A stretch of 9,179 bases of DNA from Cycloclasticus sp. Its GTDB lineage: Bacteria > Pseudomonadota > Gammaproteobacteria > Methylococcales > Cycloclasticaceae. Every line of letters starts with the position of its first letter. Positions within the stretch are counted from its first letter, which is position 1. This document shows positions 1 to 6,737 of this stretch, piece after piece. The notes under the pieces are model-generated. The model had not been told where the DNA came from. It searched no databases and saw nothing but the letters and a program-made list of their open reading frames with translations. The position numbers were made by a program, and so were the translations under genes. The DNA lies in NCBI GenBank assembly GCA_019090295.1, contig JAHRWG010000293.1:1-9179 (forward strand), in the 5' to 3' direction.

Positions 1-668
1 CGAAGCCTTGCTCTCTTGAATAAATAACCTTACCCTGGTGAATGACATTCAGTGTGGTAACGGTTGAGCCTGTATCAGCGATTGCCACTGTTGATTCTGG
101 CCCATAATCAGGCATACTCCCCTGTAATAGACCATATGCCTTCTCTAAGGCATATGCTTCAACATCTACAATTTTAGCTTTCAAGCCAGCTAAGTCTAAA
201 ACAGCCACCCTATCATCAATATTCTCTCGGCGAGAGGCAGCTAATTGAATGTCCACCATCCCTGCGTTTTTCTCATTCACCCCAATGACGCTAAAGTCTA
301 AATTAACCTCATCCATTGAGTAAGGGATGTATTGGTCAGCAATCAACTCAACTTGCGCTTCAAGCTCATCATCATTATCTGGGGTTGGAATAGAGACGAT
401 TTTTGTAATGACTGCCGCGCCTGACACGGCCAATGCTGCTTGCTTTAACTTTGTTCCTGAACGCTCAACAACTGTTCTTACCGCTTGTCCAATAGCATCA
501 AGGTCAGCAAAGTTATTATCTATTACGGCATTTTCAGGGAGGGCAGCTACCGCATAGCTCTCCACTCGGTAACGTGACCCATGCTTACTCAGTTCGATCA
601 GCTTGACCGCTGAAGTACTAATATCGATACCCAATACATTCGGGCTACTGCGTGTAAAAAAAGACATT
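1..668 (-). CDS. pilM: Type IV pilus assembly protein PilM (partial, C-terminus outside window)
   Basis: This is the first 222 codons of an actin-like (FtsA/PilM-fold) cytoplasmic protein, open to the left edge. The N-terminus MSFFTRSSPNVLGIDISTSA has the phosphate-1 loop (GIDIS, residues 13-17) followed by AVKLIEL, which is typical of PilM. A second nucleotide-binding motif, VAIADTGSTVT, lies at about residues 194-204. The segment IPYSMDEVNLDFSVI (about 114-128) is also PilM-like. In the family PilM binds ATP and the cytoplasmic tail of PilN, linking the inner-membrane PilNO complex to the pilus motor. The ATG (668-666) is preceded by a good ribosome-binding site, AAAGGG (681-676), 7 nt away, which fixes the start. 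PilM proteins are usually about 350 residues, so roughly a third is missing; pilNOPQ would be expected just beyond the left edge. Divergence from ponA is the standard gammaproteobacterial arrangement. Confidence 0.95.
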
Positions 669-675
669 CTTTTTC

Positions 676-681
676 CCTTTT
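676..681 (-). promoter_or_regulatory. pilM ribosome-binding site
   Basis: AAAGGG on the minus strand, 7 nt upstream of the pilM ATG. It is one of only two clear Shine-Dalgarno sequences in the window; the other belongs to gltA. Confidence 0.75.
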
Positions 682-809
682 TCTTAAACTATACGTCCAA
701 TATTTTCAATAATCAATAAGCGTCCCAAACTCTTACACCTAAACCCCAACAACTGATTTGTAATCAATGGGTAACACCTCTTTCTTTCAGTATAGCTTTA
801 GTTTTGAAC

Positions 810-838
810 AATATACTAATTATTGAAAAAAATGTAAT
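810..838 (-). promoter_or_regulatory. Candidate pilM promoter
   Basis: On the minus strand ATTACA (838-833) and TATATT (815-810) are separated by 17 bp. They match the sigma70 -35 and -10 consensus at 4/6 and 5/6 positions. Transcription would start near 803 and give a leader of about 135 nt. It overlaps the candidate ponA promoter on the other strand, so the two could compete. This is inferred from hexamer matches only, in an AT-rich region where such matches arise by chance. Confidence 0.3.
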
Positions 839-850
839 GATTCTTATACT
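823..850 (+). promoter_or_regulatory. Candidate ponA promoter (sigma70-like)
   Basis: TTGAAA (823-828) and TATACT (845-850) are separated by 16 bp, with a predicted start near 857 and a leader of about 65 nt. Both hexamers are close to the sigma70 consensus. The predicted start falls inside the CRP-like palindrome at 853-868. Confidence 0.5.
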
Positions 851-852
851 AA

Positions 853-868
853 TGTGATTTCTCTCACA
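853..868. promoter_or_regulatory. CRP/Vfr-type binding site candidate
   Basis: TGTGA, six bases TTTCTC, then TCACA: both half-sites match the CRP core TGTGA-N6-TCACA exactly. The centre is at 860.5. That is about 10 bp downstream of the putative ponA -10 box, overlapping the predicted ponA start, which would suggest repression of ponA. It lies about 57 bp upstream of the candidate pilM start, close to but not exactly at a class I activator position (-61.5). Cyclic-AMP regulators (CRP, Vfr) are known to control type IV pili in several gammaproteobacteria; that this site serves pilM is inference. Confidence 0.5.
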
Positions 869-921
869 AAGCGAATACAATTAGAGCCTATCAGCTTTGC
901 ACAAACACATACTTACATAGC

Positions 922-3405
922 ATGCCTAACAAACCCCGCATTTCACGCTTTATCAAACCTCTTTTAATATGGGGCGCAAGCTTCAGCCTTATTTTTATAG
1001 CCACTTTCGCACTTTATATTAAATTTATTGCCTTACCCAGCTTACCGGATATATCTAGCCTACATAATATACAACTGCAAACGCCTTTAAATGTATACAG
1101 TAACGATGGCTTATTAATTGCTAAATTTGGTGAGAAAAAGCGCATTCCTGTTGGCTATAGCGACATTCCCACGATACAAATCAATGCCTTTTTGGCTGCC
1201 GAGGATAAGGACTTCTTCCAGCACTCAGGTGTCGATATTTTTGGGTTGGCGCGCGCTATGAGCCAACTGATATTAACCGGTAAGAAGAAACAGGGTGGCA
1301 GCACAATAACCATGCAAGTCGCGCGTAATTTCTTTTTAACCAAGAAAAAAACCTACACCCGAAAGCTACGTGAAATATTACTCTCTTTAGTTATCGAGCA
1401 GCAGCTGAGCAAGCAAGACATTCTTACCCTTTACTTAAATAAAATTTACCTTGGCCACCGTTCCTACGGAATAGCTGCTGCTGCCGATGTTTATTACGAT
1501 AAAAAACTCAATGAGCTTAGTCTTGCCCAGCAAGCGATGATAGCTGGCCTACCCAAAGCACCGTCAGCATTCAACCCCATCACCAACCCTAGCCGCGCCC
1601 TTACTCGCCGGAACTATGTGCTTAATAGGCTTTTAGACTTGCAATATATTACTCAAACTCAATTTGACTCAGCTATTATTGAACCCATTAGCGCTCGCTT
1701 GCACGCTTCCTCAGTTGAACTGGATGCACCTTATGTCGCTGAAATGGTCCGAAGTAAAATGCATGCGCTGTATGGTGATGATATCTACACATCAGGCATG
1801 CACGTTTATACCACCATTAACAGCCAGCAGCAGCGTGCTGCTAATCTTGCTGTAAAAAATGCGTTGCACCAATATGACCGGCGTCATGGTTACCGTGGAG
1901 TCCTAGGCCATATCGAACTCACTAATGTCGACACTCTAGATGAAGCCTTCAACCCTTTGAAGGGCTATAAAGATATCGGTGAAACCCAAGCAGCTCTTGT
2001 AACGGGCATCCAAAAAAAGAGCATTAAGGTACTCAAAAGAGACGGTCAGACAATTGATATTCAGTGGGATGATTTAAGCTGGGCTTGGCCATATATCAAT
2101 GAGAATAGACAGGGCCGAAAACCCAATACGGCGAGCGACATCTTAACCCTTGGCGATATTATCCGTGTTCGTCAGAAACATGAAAGTGACGCTTTTGAAC
2201 TTGCCCAAGTCCCCTCTGTTTCTGGCTCGCTGGTCGCCATGGACCCCACTAGTGGCGCCCTCAACGCACTAGTCGGGGGCTATGATTATTATTACAGTAA
2301 ATTTAACCGTGCCACCCAAGCCAAACGGCAACCTGGCTCAGGCTTCAAGCCCATTTTATACTCTGCCGCCCTTACTAAAGGCTATACGGCGGCTACCCTT
2401 ATTAACGATGCCCCCGTTGTTTTTAATGATGCGGGGCTTGAACAACAATGGCGCCCAGAAAATTACAGTGGCAAGTTTTTTGGCCCAACGCGCCTTCGTG
2501 AAGCCCTAATCCACTCTCGTAACCTCGTTTCCATTCGTATACTGAGAGATGTTGGCGTTAATTACGTCCGACACTTCGCCACTCGGTTTGGTTTCGATGC
2601 TAGCAGCCTACCAAGGAATCTGTCGCTCTCCCTCGGCAGCGGTAGCACCAACCCTTACCAAATGGCCACCGCTTATTCAGTACTTGCCAATGGTGGCTTC
2701 CGCGTAGACCCTTATTTTATAGAACGCATTGTCTCTTTTTCTGCTGAAGAGCTATTTCATGCTAATCCAGCCCGTGCACCCTCTAAAAAAACCGCTATCA
2801 TTACTGATACATCAAGCACTACGGCTCTTACCCCAATAGAGCTTGTAACGACTAACACTACAGGGGAGCCCGCACCTGAAGCCCTTGTAAATATTGATGA
2901 GCAGCTTGTTGCTGAACGTGTCATTAGCCCGCAAATACATTATTTGATAAATTCTTTATTACGCGATGTCGTAAAGCGTGGAACTGGCCGCCGCGCCCTT
3001 CGCTTGGGACGGCCTGACTTAGCAGGTAAAACAGGCACCACTAACGACCAACGAGACGCCTGGTTTAATGGCTTTAACCCAGCCTTAGTTGCTGTCGCTT
3101 GGGTTGGTTTTGACAACAGCAAACCTCTCGGCAGTAAAGAAACGGGGGGCCGCGCAGCTCTTCCCATTTGGATGGCCTTTATGAAAAAAGCACTGCAAGG
3201 CACACCTAATATCCCATTATCCCAACCTAATGATATCGTCGGCTTATTGATTGACCCTGCAACAGGACTAAAAACCACCCCATCTAACCAACAAGCAATA
3301 ATTGAATACTTTCGTAAGGAAAATATTCCCAGCAATGCCAACAACAGCGAATCAAACAATCACCCCAGCAACGAAGAGCAACAAACTATCGATGAGCTTT
3401 TCTAA
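922..3405 (+). CDS. ponA (mrcA): Penicillin-binding protein 1A, bifunctional transglycosylase/transpeptidase
   Basis: This 827-residue class A PBP polymerises lipid II into glycan strands and cross-links the peptides, anchored in the inner membrane and facing the periplasm. The order is: a short basic cytoplasmic tail; one membrane anchor (about 13-38); a GT51 transglycosylase domain with catalytic Glu94 in AAEDKDF, the QGGSTITMQ motif (124-132) and KLREILLSLVIEQQ; a linker/OB-like domain (about 320-430) in the place of the usual PCB_OB domain; and a transpeptidase with Ser473 in SGFK (S-x-x-K, Lys476), SRN (532-534) and KTGT (703-706). All active-site motifs are intact. A less conserved Thr/Ala-rich insert lies at about 615-655, and the last 25 residues or so form an Asn/Ser/Glu-rich polar tail. 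No convincing Shine-Dalgarno precedes the ATG at 922, but no alternative start preserves the basic N-tail and membrane anchor as well. The gene is divergent from pilM and converges on gltA. Confidence 0.97.
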   Translation: MPNKPRISRFIKPLLIWGASFSLIFIATFALYIKFIALPSLPDISSLHNIQLQTPLNVYSNDGLLIAKFGEKKRIPVGYSDIPTIQINAFLAAEDKDFFQHSGVDIFGLARAMSQLILTGKKKQGGSTITMQVARNFFLTKKKTYTRKLREILLSLVIEQQLSKQDILTLYLNKIYLGHRSYGIAAAADVYYDKKLNELSLAQQAMIAGLPKAPSAFNPITNPSRALTRRNYVLNRLLDLQYITQTQFDSAIIEPISARLHASSVELDAPYVAEMVRSKMHALYGDDIYTSGMHVYTTINSQQQRAANLAVKNALHQYDRRHGYRGVLGHIELTNVDTLDEAFNPLKGYKDIGETQAALVTGIQKKSIKVLKRDGQTIDIQWDDLSWAWPYINENRQGRKPNTASDILTLGDIIRVRQKHESDAFELAQVPSVSGSLVAMDPTSGALNALVGGYDYYYSKFNRATQAKRQPGSGFKPILYSAALTKGYTAATLINDAPVVFNDAGLEQQWRPENYSGKFFGPTRLREALIHSRNLVSIRILRDVGVNYVRHFATRFGFDASSLPRNLSLSLGSGSTNPYQMATAYSVLANGGFRVDPYFIERIVSFSAEELFHANPARAPSKKTAIITDTSSTTALTPIELVTTNTTGEPAPEALVNIDEQLVAERVISPQIHYLINSLLRDVVKRGTGRRALRLGRPDLAGKTGTTNDQRDAWFNGFNPALVAVAWVGFDNSKPLGSKETGGRAALPIWMAFMKKALQGTPNIPLSQPNDIVGLLIDPATGLKTTPSNQQAIIEYFRKENIPSNANNSESNNHPSNEEQQTIDELF

Positions 3406-3416
3406 AATTGAGGCAT

Positions 3417-3447
3417 AAAAAAAACGCGCCATTGGCGCGTTTTTTTT
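3417..3447. terminator. Bidirectional rho-independent terminator between ponA and gltA
   Basis: A perfect inverted repeat of eight A, CGCGCC, a three-base ATT loop, GGCGCG and eight T: 14 bp per arm. It begins 12 bp after the ponA stop (3405) and ends 17 bp before the gltA stop (3464). Because the A and T tracts flank the GC stem symmetrically, it gives a GC hairpin plus U-tract on both strands and should end both convergent transcripts. Confidence 0.93.
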
Positions 3448-3463
3448 ATTTAATATTTAAAAC

Positions 3464-4756
3464 TTAGCGCTTTTCTACTGCAACATAATCCCGCTTATCC
3501 ACACCTTTGTATAACTGACGTGGGCGTCCAATTCTACCTGTTGGGTCAGACATCATTTCTAGCCAATGAGATACCCAACCCGATGTTCTCGCCAAGGCAA
3601 ACATCACTGTAAACATGCTCACAGGAATTCCGAGTGCTTTATAGATAACGCCAGAATAAAAATCAACATTTGGATAAAGCTTTCGTTCAATGAAGTATTC
3701 ATCTTTAAGCGCAGCTTCTTCAAGCTTCATTGCTAATTCAAACATTGGGTCATCGATACCAGTATCGTCCAATACTTCGTAGCAAACCTTTCTGATAATC
3801 GTCGCTCTAGGGTCAAAGTTTTTATAAACGCGATGACCAAAGCCCATTAATTTGAACGGATCATTCTTATCTTTAGCTTTAGCTAGGAATGTCGGTATAT
3901 TTTCAACACTACCGATTTCTTCTAGCATATCGAGCACACCTTCGTTAGCTCCACCATGAGCAGGGCCCCATAGCGCAGCGATGCCTGCCGAAATACAAGC
4001 AAATGGATTTGCACCCGTACTCCCCACAAGCCTTACCGTTGACGTACTGGCATTTTGCTCATGATCTGCATGCAAAATAAACAATAAATTCAGTGCTTTA
4101 GCTGCTACCGGGCTCACCACATACTCTTCACATGGCACAGAAAACATCATGTACAAGAGGTTTTCACAGTAGTCCAAGTCGTTACGAGGATAAACAACTG
4201 GCTCGCCAATGGAGTGCTTGTAACAAGCAGCCGCAATGGTTGGCAACTTAGAAATAAGTCGGTGCGCCGAGATCATTAAGTGCTCTTCGTCGTTCATGTT
4301 CAAACCTTCATGGTAAAAGGCTGCCAAAGAACCCACCACACCCATCATCATAGACATTGGGTGCGCATCATGACGGAAGCCATCAAAGAATTTCTTCAAC
4401 GACTCATTAATCATCGTATGCCGACAAATAATGCGAGTAAAGTTTTCATACTCTTCTTTCGTTGGTAACTCGCCATGAATCAGCAAATAGGCTGTTTCCA
4501 GATAATTGCTATTTTCAGCGAGCTGATCAATCGGATAGCCTCGATGTAACAAAATCCCCTTTTCACCGTCAATAAACGTTATTTCACTTTCACAACTGGC
4601 TGTTGTGCCAAAGCTGGGGTCATGTGTGAAGTAGCCTAACGCTGCTGGTATACCTTTCACTTCGATCGTAGGATTACCTAAAGTACCCTCTAATAACGGC
4701 AGCTCAACACTTTTACCTGTTGTATTATCCGTTAACGTTAAATTTTTCGATGACAT
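3464..4756 (-). CDS. gltA: Citrate synthase, type II (hexameric)
   Basis: This 430-residue enzyme condenses acetyl-CoA and oxaloacetate to citrate, the entry step of the TCA cycle, in the cytoplasm. The signature blocks are [15 protein letters not shown] (from 229), GPAHGGANE with His267, [14 protein letters not shown] with His308, and YPNVDFYSG with Asp365. These correspond to the E. coli catalytic triad His264/His305/Asp362 with a constant offset of three. Cys209 in [10 protein letters not shown] aligns at the same offset with E. coli Cys206, near the NADH inhibitor site, so allosteric NADH inhibition is likely but inferred. The length matches E. coli GltA (about 427). The ATG (4756-4754) has a strong ribosome-binding site, AGGGAG, 6 nt upstream. 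The gene stands alone rather than next to sdh/suc genes. It lies downstream of the M48 protease gene but appears to have its own promoter. Confidence 0.98.
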   Translation of the reverse strand: MSSKNLTLTDNTTGKSVELPLLEGTLGNPTIEVKGIPAALGYFTHDPSFGTTASCESEITFIDGEKGILLHRGYPIDQLAENSNYLETAYLLIHGELPTKEEYENFTRIICRHTMINESLKKFFDGFRHDAHPMSMMMGVVGSLAAFYHEGLNMNDEEHLMISAHRLISKLPTIAAACYKHSIGEPVVYPRNDLDYCENLLYMMFSVPCEEYVVSPVAAKALNLLFILHADHEQNASTSTVRLVGSTGANPFACISAGIAALWGPAHGGANEGVLDMLEEIGSVENIPTFLAKAKDKNDPFKLMGFGHRVYKNFDPRATIIRKVCYEVLDDTGIDDPMFELAMKLEEAALKDEYFIERKLYPNVDFYSGVIYKALGIPVSMFTVMFALARTSGWVSHWLEMMSDPTGRIGRPRQLYKGVDKRDYVAVEKR

Positions 4757-4762
4757 CTATAA

Positions 4763-4768
4763 CTCCCT
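4763..4768 (-). promoter_or_regulatory. gltA ribosome-binding site
   Basis: AGGGAG on the minus strand, 6 nt before the gltA ATG; a strong site that fixes the start. A perfect inverted repeat ends only 7 nt upstream of it. Confidence 0.8.
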
Positions 4769-4775
4769 ATCTATG

Positions 4776-4794
4776 AATAGTGACGATCACTATT
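4776..4794. repeat. Perfect inverted repeat in the gltA leader (operator or RNA hairpin)
   Basis: AATAGTGA-CGA-TCACTATT has two exact 8-bp arms around a 3-bp centre. It lies 20-38 nt upstream of the gltA start and just upstream of its ribosome-binding site. No T-tract follows on either strand, so it is not a standard terminator of the upstream protease gene. The spacing differs from CRP (N6). It could be the operator of a dimeric repressor or a short stem-loop in the gltA mRNA leader. I do not recognise the motif. Confidence 0.6.
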
Positions 4795-4821
4795 GCGCGC
4801 ACATTGAACGAACATGCTCTT

Positions 4822-4850
4822 ATTAAAATTAATTATTTCTCAACCTCTAA
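4822..4850 (-). promoter_or_regulatory. Candidate gltA promoter
   Basis: On the minus strand TTAGAG (4850-4845) and TTTAAT (4827-4822) are separated by 17 bp. The -10 matches 5/6 positions, the -35 only 3/6. The start would be near 4815, giving a leader of about 60 nt that contains the inverted repeat. It sits in the 96-bp gap after the protease stop codon. The weak -35 could imply an activator. Confidence 0.35.
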
Positions 4851-4852
4851 TT

Positions 4853-6367
4853 CTAACGAACTATCTTTAATTGGTCACCTAATTTAGGCATTCCTGTTGG
4901 AAAAAGATTATTTATTAACCGGAGCTGCTCTTCAGCATGGTCCGCAATGGGTGATGCCTTAGCAAACGCTTCGAGACTACCCCTCCCCCTTACCTTTACC
5001 AGGTGAAGACTAAACTCTCTAGCCTTACGCCTATCAGCTCGTGTTAGTGTTGAAAAACTCTTAATTGTTTTAAGGAAGTGTTTATCCATGCTTAAGAAAG
5101 CCGCATCCGTTTTTGCTGATGCATAAACACTAAATACGCGGTCCCCACTCACGATTGCCGTCAACCGAATAGGTCTCCCCGTTAGTACATCTCGAATAAT
5201 GGCAGAATACGCAGACCCTCCCTTCATGGGCACCGATGATTCTTCCAACACTTTATGGTTATTTAAAACTTTTTTTAGCACTTGCTTAGCGCTTGTGGCT
5301 TTATGGCTCTGTAGGCGCCAACGTATAAATGCATCCCCTGCGAGTGATGTTGCAATAATAGAGTTAGGGTTGTTTTTTATAGCCCATGCTTTAGGGAACT
5401 GAATTTTAAGGTTTAAGTCTGCATGGTAAAAGTGTCGCCCCCTTATCACTCCGTCTTTAGCACTAGCGCCAAAGGTTAACCCTTCCAATTTATTTAAAAA
5501 ATTAACATCTTGTTTTAGCCATCCCTTTAGTGGCTTTAAACCACCCTTAGCTTGGGCTAAGACAGCCTGCAAACGCTCATCATTTTTAGGGTGCGTTGAA
5601 AAAACTCCGTGGTAAGCTCTGGGTTGCCTTCCTTCTTTTTCCGCCGACTTTCTATCAAAAAGCTCTTGATTCTTGAGTACCGTAATAACACTCATCATTG
5701 CCGAACCTTGGTAACCGGCCCTAATTAAATATTGAACCCCCAACCCATCAGCTTCCAACTCATGCCCGCGCCCATAGCCGCTATTAATACCAGCACTAAT
5801 TAAGCTGTTTAGGTCCCCCATGCCTTGCACACCCGTCCCAATTGCAATGAATTGGCCCAATACATTTGTTGCCGTCGATAGACCATGCTGCCTCACAGAG
5901 TGTCTAGCGGTAACATGGCCAAGCTCGTGCGCTAATACAGCGGCTAATTCAGACTCGCTGTTAAGGTAGGCTAGAAGCCCTCTCGTGATATAAATATAGC
6001 CGCCAGGCAAGGCAAAAGCATTAACGCCAGCACTGTCCAATACCGTAAATTGGTAAAGTAATTCTTTTCGATGACTAACTCGCGCCAACCTCTCACCAAC
6101 AGATTGCACATATTGCTGCAGAAGAGCATTGTCATAATGACGGTGGGTCTTTAAGAGTTGCTGACTATATTTCCGCCCAAGCGTCAACTCATCCCTTTCC
6201 GTCATCAGAACAAAGTCATTCCCTCCAGTCACTGGGTTAACCGCACACCCTGTGACCAGCATAGCCGATGTCAATAGCACACACACTCGCCCAGTAAAAT
6301 AGGGTTTTAAGTGACCTAACAGGCAAAAAAATACCACCTTAACGTGGTGGTATTTTATTAACTTCAA
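4853..6367 (-). CDS. M48-family zinc metalloprotease, predicted lipoprotein
   Basis: Predicted periplasmic zinc endopeptidase of the M48 (BepA/LoiP/YcaL-like) group, whose members act in outer-membrane protein quality control. Numbering is from the longest frame (504 codons, TTG start at 6367). A lipobox LVTGC ends at Cys41, and the mature N-terminus CAVNPVTGGNDFVLMTE is typical of this group. The catalytic domain spans about 60-275 with HELGH (147-151), so zinc ligands His147/His151 and catalytic Glu148; HELEAD (202-207) supplies Glu203 as the third ligand. Residues 280-440 form a C-terminal region of unclear function. The last 35 residues or so (ending GMPKLGDQLKIVR) resemble a LysM-like tail. 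No BepA-type TPR region is obvious. The start is uncertain: the TTG lies upstream of the rpmE terminator and lacks a good ribosome-binding site. GTG at 6286 or 6280, or a rare CTG at 6322-6320, lie beyond the terminator; the CTG gives the most normal lipoprotein signal (26 residues including Cys). Confidence 0.88.
   Translation of the reverse strand: MKLIKYHHVKVVFFCLLGHLKPYFTGRVCVLLTSAMLVTGCAVNPVTGGNDFVLMTERDELTLGRKYSQQLLKTHRHYDNALLQQYVQSVGERLARVSHRKELLYQFTVLDSAGVNAFALPGGYIYITRGLLAYLNSESELAAVLAHELGHVTARHSVRQHGLSTATNVLGQFIAIGTGVQGMGDLNSLISAGINSGYGRGHELEADGLGVQYLIRAGYQGSAMMSVITVLKNQELFDRKSAEKEGRQPRAYHGVFSTHPKNDERLQAVLAQAKGGLKPLKGWLKQDVNFLNKLEGLTFGASAKDGVIRGRHFYHADLNLKIQFPKAWAIKNNPNSIIATSLAGDAFIRWRLQSHKATSAKQVLKKVLNNHKVLEESSVPMKGGSAYSAIIRDVLTGRPIRLTAIVSGDRVFSVYASAKTDAAFLSMDKHFLKTIKSFSTLTRADRRKAREFSLHLVKVRGRGSLEAFAKASPIADHAEEQLRLINNLFPTGMPKLGDQLKIVR
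6325..6356 (-). terminator. rho-independent terminator of rpmE
   Basis: Read on the minus strand, an 11-bp stem, AAAATACCACC paired with GGTGGTATTTT, has a 7-nt loop and runs into an unbroken T-tract (seven T at 6331-6325). It starts 27 nt after the rpmE stop, the normal place for its terminator. It lies inside the 5' end of the longest protease reading frame, overlapping its codons 4-15. Confidence 0.85.
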
Positions 6368-6382
6368 AACTTAACAGCTACT

Positions 6383-6589
6383 TCATCCACGTTGGTAACG
6401 TTTATTAAACTTATCAACACGGCCAGCAGTATCAACAATTCTCTGCTTCCCAGTATAAAAAGGGTGGCATGCTGAACAAGATTCAATATGTAGCTCTTCC
6501 TTGCCTAATGTAGATTTAGTTTTGAAATTATTACCGCAACTGCATGTCACAGCAATTTCATTGTATGAAGGATGTGTATCTTGTTTCAT
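6383..6589 (-). CDS. rpmE: 50S ribosomal protein L31 (zinc-binding C+ form)
   Basis: This 68-residue ribosomal protein sits at the central protuberance of the large subunit and helps bridge the subunits. The sequence [20 protein letters not shown] and the segment [13 protein letters not shown]...GRVDKFNKR are diagnostic of L31. Four cysteines (16, 18, 38, 41) form the zinc site of the C+ type, as opposed to the zinc-free paralogue used under zinc starvation. The ATG (6589-6587) has only a weak purine-rich sequence (AGAGAA) upstream. It has its own promoter and terminator, so it is probably a single-gene transcript. It is divergent from the exonuclease gene. Confidence 0.97.
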   Translation of the reverse strand: MKQDTHPSYNEIAVTCSCGNNFKTKSTLGKEELHIESCSACHPFYTGKQRIVDTAGRVDKFNKRYQRG

Positions 6590-6611
6590 GGTTTTCTCTG
6601 TCTATAATTTT

Positions 6612-6626
6612 GGACTAAAACAGTCC
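6612..6626 (-). promoter_or_regulatory. Hairpin in the rpmE 5' leader
   Basis: On the minus strand GGACT, loop GTTTT, AGTCC: a perfect 5-bp stem beginning a few nucleotides after the predicted rpmE start and ending 22 nt before its ATG. L31 leaders that bind L31 for autogenous control have been described in gammaproteobacteria, and this position fits such a leader. I cannot confirm a match to the known motif from sequence alone. Confidence 0.4.
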
Positions 6627-6640
6627 TTGCTTGGCCGCGC

Positions 6641-6669
6641 ATGATACGAAAATTATTAACTGATGGCAA
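6641..6669 (-). promoter_or_regulatory. rpmE promoter with GC-rich discriminator
   Basis: On the minus strand TTGCCA (6669-6664) and TATCAT (6646-6641) are separated by exactly 17 bp, the optimal sigma70 spacing. The following bases, GCGCGGCC, form a GC-rich discriminator as in promoters repressed by ppGpp/DksA, which suits a ribosomal protein gene. The start would be near 6634, giving a leader of about 45 nt. Confidence 0.65.
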
Positions 6670-6673
6670 GCCC

Positions 6674-6701
6674 TTTAATTACTGTCTTTATTAGGTATGA
6701 T
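6674..6701 (+). promoter_or_regulatory. Weak candidate promoter for the exonuclease/ampG operon
   Basis: TTTAAT (6674-6679) and TATGAT (6696-6701) are separated by 16 bp. The -10 matches 5/6 positions, the -35 only 3/6. The start would be near 6708, about 30 nt before the ATG at 6738. A second, comparably weak pair is TTGGCC (6631-6636) with TATTAA (6654-6659). Neither is compelling. Confidence 0.25.
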
Positions 6702-6737
6702 ATCGTTTGGTTAAATTTTATAGCAAAAAATCACTAA

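Noticed and set aside
327..557. 76-codon plus-strand open frame at the left
   Set aside because: It is antisense to the well-supported pilM coding sequence; its Ala/Ser/Thr-rich composition is typical of a shadow frame.
2940..3359. 139-codon minus-strand open frame inside ponA
   Set aside because: It is antisense to the conserved transpeptidase end of PBP1A, has no recognisable domain and no ribosome-binding site; a shadow of the real gene.
4776..4794. gltA leader palindrome as a CRP site or terminator
   Set aside because: The half-sites are AGTGA/TCACT with 3-bp spacing rather than TGTGA-N6-TCACA, and no T-tract follows on either strand.
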